Assembly (NCBI GenBank): GCA_016788685.1
Contig: JAEUSS010000377.1
Location: 1 to 6,214 of the forward strand
Direction of reading: 5' to 3'
Length of the DNA: 6,214 nucleotides
Origin: Prolixibacteraceae bacterium
GTDB lineage: Bacteria > Bacteroidota > Bacteroidia > Bacteroidales > Prolixibacteraceae
Shown here one piece after another: positions 1 to 4,240 of this stretch. The notes beneath the pieces are model-generated. The model made no database searches. It saw nothing but the letters and a program-made list of their open reading frames with translations, and had not been told where the DNA came from. The stretch's first letter is position 1; every line of letters starts with the position of its first letter. The translations under genes were made by a program, and so were the position numbers.

Positions 1-47
1 TTTGGCTGATATTTAGCCCGTTCTGATTGTAATGCACTAATGGTCAT
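1..47 (-). CDS. N-terminal fragment, possibly PPi-dependent phosphofructokinase
   Basis: An ATG at 47-45 opens a frame that reads MTISALQSERAKYQP before leaving the window, so only 15 complete codons are visible. The pattern SALQ...R..YQP resembles, from memory, the start of the long-form diphosphate--fructose-6-phosphate 1-phosphotransferase of Bacteroidota, which usually begins like M.KSALQ.AR..YQPKLP. That enzyme uses pyrophosphate to phosphorylate fructose 6-phosphate reversibly in cytoplasmic glycolysis. A Bacteroidota-type -7 element about 45 bases upstream (92-99) supports this being a true gene start. The frame has no stop within the visible part. The assignment rests on very few residues and could be wrong; that a real gene starts here is more certain than its name. 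Confidence 0.45.
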   Translation of the reverse strand, partial: MTISALQSERAKYQP

Positions 48-91
48 AGTTTCTATTTTTTTGATAGGATTAACTTTTTATAAAGCCGCTG

Positions 92-99
92 CAAAAATA
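92..99 (-). promoter_or_regulatory. Candidate -7 element (TATTTTTG) for the gene at the left edge
   Basis: Read on the minus strand, 99-92 is TATTTTTG, an exact match to the Bacteroidota housekeeping -7 consensus TAnnTTTG. Transcription would start near 85 and give a leader of about 40 bases before the ATG at 47. The -33 element is poor: the nearest TTG (126-124) is 24 bases upstream, longer than the usual 19-21. AT-rich DNA gives such matches by chance, so confidence is moderate. Confidence 0.45.
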
Positions 100-103
100 A
101 ACT

Positions 104-117
104 AAAACCATGGTTTT
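104..117. repeat. 14-bp perfect palindrome
   Basis: AAAACCATGGTTTT is a perfect 14-bp palindrome. It lies just upstream of the -7 element at 92-99, between it and the expected -33 position, where a regulator could bind. As RNA it could only form a weak 5-bp stem with a CATG loop, so a DNA-binding site is the more natural reading. No protein is identified for it. Confidence 0.4.
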
Positions 118-140
118 TAATACCAATATGAAAGCATATT

Positions 141-172
141 CGAGCTGTTTTAAAGAAAATTTAAACCGCTCG
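141..172 (-). terminator. Hairpin just after the zinc ribbon gene, terminator-like
   Basis: On the minus strand, two bases after the TAG stop at 177-175, the transcript can fold into an imperfect hairpin. The outer 5-bp stem pairs 168-172 with 141-145, then there is one mismatch (167/146), then a 7-bp AT-rich stem pairs 160-166 with 147-154 with one bulged base. The loop is about five bases (155-159). No U-run follows (the next bases are AATATGC), so it is not a textbook intrinsic terminator. It may protect the 3' end or terminate weakly at the end of the five-gene operon. Confidence 0.45.
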
Positions 173-174
173 GA

Positions 175-384
175 CTAACCGATCAAAAAATCGGCGATAT
201 TCCCCAGGCTGCCCGGTGTTCCTTTGTAAAATTCACTGTATCTGCAGCGGGTGCAGGTTACCACCGTAAATTTCTTGTTCTGAACATCGAAGAACCTTGA
301 AAAGCCTTTTCCTGTAGTACGGATTTCATCCACTTCGGCTTGTGTATTGGCACATTTGGGGCAATGATATTTACCGGATTGCAT
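175..384 (-). CDS. Small zinc ribbon protein, nucleic-acid-binding type
   Basis: This 69-residue protein has two cysteine pairs, C8-x2-C11 and C44-x2-C47, that should hold one zinc ion as a zinc ribbon. Between them the segment EIRTTGKGFSRFFDVQNKKF (residues 20-39) matches the conserved core of the zinc_ribbon_13/DUF2082 family (COG3478, predicted nucleic-acid-binding zinc ribbon proteins), as I recall it. The length is normal for the family. The product should be cytoplasmic, with no signal peptide or membrane helix. It is the last gene of the leftward cluster, 103 bases after the ribbon-helix-helix gene, which is the widest gap in the cluster, so it may also have its own promoter (candidate at 441-473). 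There is no clear Shine-Dalgarno site. The family has no established reaction; nucleic acid binding is a family-level prediction. Confidence 0.88.
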   Translation of the reverse strand: MQSGKYHCPKCANTQAEVDEIRTTGKGFSRFFDVQNKKFTVVTCTRCRYSEFYKGTPGSLGNIADFLIG

Positions 385-440
385 AATTTTTCAATTAAAG
401 GTTTGTTGCAGAATAATTAGTTATCGTGTTGTATATTTAA

Positions 441-473
441 CAAACAATAGATCAGGACTAAGCCATTGACAAA
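441..473 (-). promoter_or_regulatory. Weak candidate promoter before the zinc ribbon gene
   Basis: On the minus strand a TTTG (473-470) is followed after 20 bases by TATTGTTTG (449-441). This resembles the Bacteroidota TTTG / TAnnTTTG promoter, but the -7 element has one extra base, so the match is imperfect. A start near 434 would give a leader of about 50 bases. It is listed because the 103-base gap is the longest inside the cluster and could house an internal promoter. Confidence 0.22.
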
Positions 474-487
474 CGATCACCAGCCCG

Positions 488-679
488 TTAATTCTCCGGT
501 TCATCCTTCGGCTCTTCTCCGGTCGTTTTTTCAACCGTACGCCGGGCATCGCGAAGCGCCTTGTTAATGATCCATTCAATCTGTCCGTTTGCACTGCGAA
601 ACTCCTGTGCGGCCCATTTTTCAATGGCATCATACACATCAGGATCTATACGCAACACAAATGATTTTTTCTTTGCCAT
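488..679 (-). CDS. Arc-like ribbon-helix-helix DNA-binding protein
   Basis: This 63-residue protein has the ribbon-helix-helix layout. A basic N-terminus leads into a short strand (about residues 5-11, FVLRIDP), then helix A (about 13-26) and helix B (about 29-45), with the turn around S29-N31. The acidic, proline-containing tail after about residue 50 looks disordered. RHH proteins bind DNA as dimers, placing the paired strands in the major groove, and often repress their own operon. The segment around RIDP...A.EKWA..EFRS.NGQIE closely resembles small Arc-family proteins that I recall next to SPFH genes in several phyla, sometimes annotated as antitoxins. No toxin partner is evident here. 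A purine-rich GAGAG lies about 10 bases before the ATG as a modest ribosome-binding site. It follows the hydrolase gene after 70 bases. The inverted repeat at 3119-3135 is a possible target; that link is inference. Confidence 0.85.
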   Translation of the reverse strand: MAKKKSFVLRIDPDVYDAIEKWAAQEFRSANGQIEWIINKALRDARRTVEKTTGEEPKDEPEN

Positions 680-749
680 AATTTCAATCTCTCATTTTCC
701 ATTTCAAAATCACAACGAACAATTCAATGCTCCAATCCGGTTCGCGAAT

Positions 750-1688
750 TTATTTATCCAGGACAAACGACACAATTGCCTTCACCAGATTTTCGTTCAA
801 CGGCAAATCCGGCTGATTATAGGTCTGGAAATTCTTCATCCGGTCGGCTTCGGCATTTTTCAGGACATGATTCATGCCTTCAATCAGTACCATTTTTGCA
901 TCGGGTTTTGCCGCCTCCAGTTTTTTTGCGTCTTCAACATGTACCTGAATATCGGTAGTTCCCTGAACGATCAAAACCGGCTTCCTCAGTTTCCTGAGCT
1001 CAACCTGAGGATCGTATTTAAACCACGAGATCATATAGGGCTGAACGCTTGGCCTGAAAAGAGAAAAAAGCATTTGAGGTACATTTTCGACAGTATTCCC
1101 TTTTACCAGTTCGTTCAGAATTGGCATTGACTGTTCCAGAACAAAAGGCGGCTGATCCTTTAGCTGTTCACGGATTACCAGATCGGCAGACTGTCCTGCT
1201 CCTGCAACAGAAACAAACCCGGCAACTTTGTGATCTTGAGCAACAACCATCCCGATCAGCGAACCTTCACTGTGCCCGACGACCACAATCCGACTAAAAT
1301 CCTCATTCTCAGAAAGCAGCTGAACCCAGCCGGCGGCATCGCTGATATACATGCTGAAGCGCAATTCCGACTCCTGCATCCCAGCCTTTTGGCTTGCCGC
1401 AATTCCCCGCTTGTCATACCTCAGCGAGGCAATTCCCTTTTTAGCTAATTCAGCAGCGAGCATTTTCAGCGAATTATTTTTCATCATCGGATTATTTCCA
1501 TCTCTGTCAGTTGGCCCCGAGCCGGCAATAATCAACGCTACCGGAACCGGCAAACTGGCTTCAGGCATCATCAGCGTCCCTTCAATTTCGCCGGTAGCGG
1601 TCTTCAGGCTGACAATTTTTTCGGATTGCCCAAAAGCTGCGACAACCGTACTGATAGCTACTGCCAGTGCAAAAATCAGTTTCATCAT
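750..1688 (-). CDS. Exported alpha/beta hydrolase (serine esterase/lipase type)
   Basis: A 312-residue alpha/beta hydrolase with a predicted N-terminal signal peptide: K3, a hydrophobic core over residues 4-18, and a plausible signal peptidase I site after AFG at residue 20. No lipobox cysteine is present, so a soluble periplasmic enzyme is likely. The fold's landmarks are visible. GSGPTDRDGN at 56-65 is the oxyanion-side loop typical of this subgroup. The nucleophile elbow GHSEGS is at 138-143 (Ser140), the likely acid is Asp246 in GTTD, and the catalytic His274 is in GMNH. The triad is complete, so it should be active. The substrate cannot be read from sequence; ester or acyl substrates are likely for the family. 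Two adjacent Met codons start the frame, and the first was used. It sits 36 bases after the PH-like membrane gene, with no terminator between. Confidence 0.93.
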   Translation of the reverse strand: MMKLIFALAVAISTVVAAFGQSEKIVSLKTATGEIEGTLMMPEASLPVPVALIIAGSGPTDRDGNNPMMKNNSLKMLAAELAKKGIASLRYDKRGIAASQKAGMQESELRFSMYISDAAGWVQLLSENEDFSRIVVVGHSEGSLIGMVVAQDHKVAGFVSVAGAGQSADLVIREQLKDQPPFVLEQSMPILNELVKGNTVENVPQMLFSLFRPSVQPYMISWFKYDPQVELRKLRKPVLIVQGTTDIQVHVEDAKKLEAAKPDAKMVLIEGMNHVLKNAEADRMKNFQTYNQPDLPLNENLVKAIVSFVLDK

Positions 1689-1724
1689 TCACGTATTTAA
1701 ATTTGTAAAAAAGTATCCGACATT

Positions 1725-2246
1725 CTAGCGTTTCATCATTTCATCCATGGCATACACAATCGCCTGCGAACGTTGTGTCCCGAACAGGATCTTTTTCCCG
1801 CCGTTCAGATAAAGCTGCAAGCCAATATTACCACTCACCGAATATCCTTTGCCCCATTTGTGCATGAAACCGTACCGCACTCCCCGTCCGCCGTATTCCA
1901 GTTTGGCTCTGTATTTTCTGATTTCAAACCGAAGGATTTCTTCTCTTGAAATATATTTCTCTCTGATTATAACAGGGAAAAACCGATAATAAATACCATC
2001 CCGGGTAATACGAACCTCCAGCTTCATTGCAAAAAAGGACCAAACCGATACACACACAACAATCAGAGCAACAATCATTACCCAATCGGGCGCAGGGCTA
2101 TTACCAACCTGAATTCCTTTCACATTCTGTTGATAAAGCGTATACACGAAACTAGTCACTGCCAGAACTCCTGTACCCAAAACCACGACAATCTGCCACC
2201 ATTGCCTGAATTGCTGTTCTTCTTTGAATAAAACCTTATTCATCAT
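1725..2246 (-). CDS. Two-helix membrane protein with PH-like C-terminal domain
   Basis: This 173-residue protein has two predicted transmembrane helices, about residues 18-37 and 55-75, joined by a short polar loop. A roughly 100-residue soluble tail follows, rich in short alternating beta-type segments, including RITRDGIYYRFFP (79-91) and a Gly/Tyr/Arg-rich stretch around 116-143. Such a helix pair followed by a beta-rich domain recalls bacterial PH-domain membrane proteins, and the family DUF6141 from memory; neither name could be checked. The function is unknown, and the tail should face the cytoplasm if both termini are inside. Its ATG follows the SPFH stop after one base (TAG C ATG), with a second ATG directly after it, which implies translational coupling. 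Such tight spacing argues that it works with the SPFH protein, perhaps as a membrane partner. Confidence 0.8.
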   Translation of the reverse strand: MMNKVLFKEEQQFRQWWQIVVVLGTGVLAVTSFVYTLYQQNVKGIQVGNSPAPDWVMIVALIVVCVSVWSFFAMKLEVRITRDGIYYRFFPVIIREKYISREEILRFEIRKYRAKLEYGGRGVRYGFMHKWGKGYSVSGNIGLQLYLNGGKKILFGTQRSQAIVYAMDEMMKR

Positions 2247-2247
2247 G

Positions 2248-3096
2248 CTATTGATAAAGGGTGCCTGTATTTACTACCGGAGTAGCTTCCTTATCGCCGC
2301 ACAAAACAACCAACAGATTGCTTACCATGGTGGCTTTCTTTTCTTCGTCAAGAGTCACTATCTCGCGTTTACTCAACTCGTCCAAAGCCATTTCGACCAT
2401 ACTCACAGCACCTTCTACGATTTTAAACCGGGCCGCAACGATAGCAGTTGCCTGCTGGCGTTTCAGCATAGCCTGAGCTATTTCCTGGGCATAGGCAATG
2501 TAATTGATCCGGGCCTCAATCACATGAATTCCGGCAATGTCAAGTCGTTCGCGAATTTCATTTTCGAGCATCTGATTTACCTCTTCACCGCCATCGCGCA
2601 AAGTAATTTTCGCATGATCATCCTCAATATTGTCATATGGATACAAACCGGCCAGCTTCCGCAATGCAGCTTCGCTCTGCACAACAACAAAATGCTCGTA
2701 TTCGTCAACTCCAAAAGCCGCACGATAAGTCTCTTCCACCTTCCAAACCAGCACCAGTCCAATCATAATCGGGTTTCCCAGTTTGTCATTCACTTTAATG
2801 GGCTCGCTGTTAAAGTTCCGGGCCCGGAGTGAAAATTTCTTTTTCGAGAAGAATGGATTGACCCAGAAAAAACCATTGTCTTTTATTGTCCCCTTATATG
2901 CGCCAAACAACACCAGAACGTAGCTTTGATTCGGATCAACGGCAATAAATCCGGGGGCCAGAAGCACAAATAAAACAACCAGCAAAACAGACGGCAGGAT
3001 TATTTGCGAGGCAAATCCGGCAATTGCCAAACCCAGAAACACAAATTCAAGCAAAAGAAACAAGTAACCGGAACGGGCAGTAAATGATTTTTCCAT
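2248..3096 (-). CDS. SPFH/band 7 domain membrane protein
   Basis: This 282-residue protein has two closely spaced hydrophobic segments (about residues 11-30 and 33-50) that anchor it, followed by an SPFH (stomatin/prohibitin/flotillin/HflK-C) domain from about 51 to 215. Typical features are the start VDPNQSYVLVLFG (53-65), the GFFWVNPF stretch (75-82), the central PIMIGLVLVWKV strand (109-120) and the helical region after ERLDIAGIHVIEARINYI (183-200). An Ala/Glu-rich helical segment follows (about 203-245), which in this superfamily drives ring or scaffold assembly. SPFH proteins form large membrane-bound rings that organise membrane patches or control proteases; the client here is unknown. 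It is the first gene of the five-gene cluster, with a Bacteroidota-type promoter element about 40 bases upstream and an inverted repeat in its leader. The ATG at 3096 lacks an obvious Shine-Dalgarno site. It is not HflK, HflC or a flotillin by length and layout. Confidence 0.93.
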   Translation of the reverse strand: MEKSFTARSGYLFLLLEFVFLGLAIAGFASQIILPSVLLVVLFVLLAPGFIAVDPNQSYVLVLFGAYKGTIKDNGFFWVNPFFSKKKFSLRARNFNSEPIKVNDKLGNPIMIGLVLVWKVEETYRAAFGVDEYEHFVVVQSEAALRKLAGLYPYDNIEDDHAKITLRDGGEEVNQMLENEIRERLDIAGIHVIEARINYIAYAQEIAQAMLKRQQATAIVAARFKIVEGAVSMVEMALDELSKREIVTLDEEKKATMVSNLLVVLCGDKEATPVVNTGTLYQ

Positions 3097-3118
3097 AGCA
3101 TCAGATTTAGATTGAATT

Positions 3119-3135
3119 GATATTATTTTAATATC
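3119..3135. repeat. Perfect inverted repeat, possible operator of the SPFH operon
   Basis: GATATTA (3119-3125) and TAATATC (3129-3135) are perfect 7-bp inverted arms around a TTT spacer. The repeat ends one base from the -7 element at 3137-3144 and covers the expected transcription start (about 3130). A protein bound here should block initiation. In RNA it could form only a weak AU hairpin at the extreme 5' end. The RHH protein encoded in the same operon is one candidate binder, by inference only. Confidence 0.45.
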
Positions 3136-3136
3136 A

Positions 3137-3144
3137 CAAATATA
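3137..3144 (-). promoter_or_regulatory. Candidate -7 element (TATATTTG) of the SPFH operon
   Basis: The minus-strand sequence 3144-3137 is TATATTTG, an exact fit to the Bacteroidota TAnnTTTG element. The start would fall near 3130 and give a leader of about 34 bases to the SPFH ATG at 3096. No TTG or TTTG is present at the usual -33 distance, because that position lies inside the terminator hairpin of the preceding transcript. Activity may therefore be weak or need an activator. Confidence 0.5.
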
Positions 3145-3148
3145 AATG

Positions 3149-3174
3149 AAAAAAGCATCTTAAAAAGATGCTTT
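3149..3174 (-). terminator. Intrinsic terminator after the sigma factor/75-aa gene pair
   Basis: The arms AAAGCATCTT (3152-3161) and AAGATGCTTT (3165-3174) form a perfect 10-bp stem with a 3-base loop. On the minus strand the stem runs into six T residues (3154-3149), three of them in the arm. It starts 18 bases after the stop codon of the 75-aa gene and so ends that transcript. The -7 element of the next operon begins only a few bases further on. Confidence 0.85.
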
Positions 3175-3191
3175 AAAATACATTTTGAGGT

Positions 3192-3419
3192 TCAGTTCAG
3201 ATTCAATTCAATGTTTCCGGCTTTATTCGATTTCAGCACTTCGTATTGCGATGCAAACTTCAATATCGCATCAATACTTTTTTCTGAGGGCTCAAATCCC
3301 AACACTTCTGTTTCCATATCAGAATTATTTACCGCGACTTTAAGCGATTCGACTTCCTTTTCTCCGTTACAATATGAATTGATCAGGTAATTCAAGGTAA
3401 AAAATCTATTCATAGGCAT
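3192..3419 (-). CDS. 75-aa hypothetical protein downstream of the sigma factor
   Basis: A small soluble protein of 75 residues with no signal peptide, membrane helix or cysteine pair (a single Cys at residue 17). The N-terminal half (about 8-27) looks helical. The C-terminal half has PSEKSIDAILKFASQYEVLK (44-63) and a short beta-like end, NIELNLN. I recall small Bacteroidota proteins of similar size with a PS.KSIDNIL-type motif encoded after ECF sigma genes, but no function is established and I could not check. A purine stretch AAAAGAGA lies about five bases before the first ATG at 3419; a second ATG two codons on (3413) is an alternative start. It begins 62 bases after the sigma gene with no promoter element or terminator between, so the two are probably co-transcribed. 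A role in controlling the sigma factor is plausible but only inferred from position. Confidence 0.75.
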   Translation of the reverse strand: MPMNRFFTLNYLINSYCNGEKEVESLKVAVNNSDMETEVLGFEPSEKSIDAILKFASQYEVLKSNKAGNIELNLN

Positions 3420-3481
3420 CGTATCTCTTTTTTGTTTCAGAGTTATAACGCCATATAAATAATTATATTGCTATTAATGTG

Positions 3482-4075
3482 TCATATTTTCGTCAGGCTA
3501 AGATTTTTTTTCTCGATCAGCTTCCTGAGATTAATCAACGCATAGCGCATCCGCCCCAAAGCTGTATTGATGCTGACATCAGTCAAATCGGCGATCTCTT
3601 TAAAACTCAAGCCCTGAAAATGGCGCATCATGATCACCTGACGCTGATCATCAGGCAATTCTTCAATCAAAAGCCTGACATCACTGGTAATTTGCTCATA
3701 AACCAGCTTGTCTTCAATATTTTCTTCCGAAAATTTTGAAGAATTAAAAAGATCAACGCAAGAATCATTATTCGATGTCGTATTGAGCAATTTCTCTTTC
3801 CTGAAATGGTCGATAATCAGGTTGTGGGAAATACGAAGAACCCAGGAGATAAATTTGCCGTTTTCAGTGTACTTTCCGGTTTTCAGCGATCGGATGACCT
3901 TGATAAACGTATCCTGAAATATGTCTTCGGCAAGATGGTGGTTCTTTACAATTAATACGATGTAGGTAAAAACTCTCTTTTTATGACGGGCAATTAAAAG
4001 TTCAATTGCAACTTGATTGCCATCAACAAATTGTTTGACGAGCGAATTATCGCTCAGCTCTTCTGGTCTGAACAT
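3482..4075 (-). CDS. ECF-type RNA polymerase sigma-70 family factor
   Basis: This 197-residue protein has the two-domain layout of extracytoplasmic-function sigma factors. Region 2 spans about residues 20-93, with the core-binding and -10 recognition motif AEDIFQDTFIKV (49-60), WVLRISHNLIIDHFRK (78-93) and a basic end. A variable acidic linker (about 98-126) leads to region 4 at about 130-187, with ELPDDQRQVIMMRHFQGLSF (139-158) and the helix-turn-helix KEIADLTDVSINTALGRMRYAL (159-180) that reads the -35 element. Regions 1 and 3 are absent, as expected for the group. The length is normal. No anti-sigma factor with a membrane helix is adjacent; the only downstream partner is the 75-aa protein. 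The gene is divergent from uvrA across a 165-base AT-rich region in which I see no convincing TAnnTTTG for this strand, so the factor may use its own or another promoter type. The regulon cannot be inferred. Confidence 0.95.
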   Translation of the reverse strand: MFRPEELSDNSLVKQFVDGNQVAIELLIARHKKRVFTYIVLIVKNHHLAEDIFQDTFIKVIRSLKTGKYTENGKFISWVLRISHNLIIDHFRKEKLLNTTSNNDSCVDLFNSSKFSEENIEDKLVYEQITSDVRLLIEELPDDQRQVIMMRHFQGLSFKEIADLTDVSINTALGRMRYALINLRKLIEKKNLSLTKI

Positions 4076-4142
4076 GACTCTGAATTATTATGTGACTGTT
4101 TTCAATAATTAAAGAGTACAGTTCTTTCTATAGGCAAGCTTT

Positions 4143-4175
4143 TTTGAATGAGAGTTAAACAATTTGCTAATTTTG
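4143..4175 (+). promoter_or_regulatory. Candidate uvrA promoter (TTTG-N21-TAATTTTG)
   Basis: TTTG at 4143-4146 and TAATTTTG at 4168-4175 match the Bacteroidota -33 and -7 elements, with a 21-base spacer inside the accepted range. Transcription should start near 4180, about 60 bases before the uvrA ATG. This is the best two-part promoter match in the window. I see no LexA-type palindrome nearby. Confidence 0.6.
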
Positions 4176-4240
4176 TGCTCGTAAAAGTGATTCTTTTTTT
4201 TCAAAAAAACAAATTTCCTGTATTTCAAATAACATAACGA

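Noticed and set aside
421..639. 72-aa open frame on the minus strand overlapping the RHH gene in another frame
   Set aside because: The overlapping RHH frame has a clear fold and conserved motif; this frame has neither.
488..679. Toxin-antitoxin module based on the RHH protein
   Set aside because: RHH proteins are often antitoxins, but neither neighbour resembles a toxin: one side is an exported hydrolase and the other a zinc ribbon protein. The sequence matches the SPFH-linked Arc type instead.
561..1130. 189-aa open frame on the plus strand
   Set aside because: It lies antisense to the RHH and hydrolase genes, both of which have clear family motifs; its translation has no recognisable domain and biased, shadow-like composition.
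1351..1728. 125-aa open frame on the plus strand
   Set aside because: It is antisense to the hydrolase's conserved N-terminal half and has no domain.
2224..2832. 202-aa open frame on the plus strand
   Set aside because: It is fully antisense to the SPFH gene, whose domain is unmistakable. No promoter or family signature supports it.
4189..4214. T-run and A-run upstream of uvrA as a terminator hairpin
   Set aside because: The pairing would be only A-T homopolymer with almost no GC, and it lies within the predicted uvrA leader where no upstream plus-strand gene ends.
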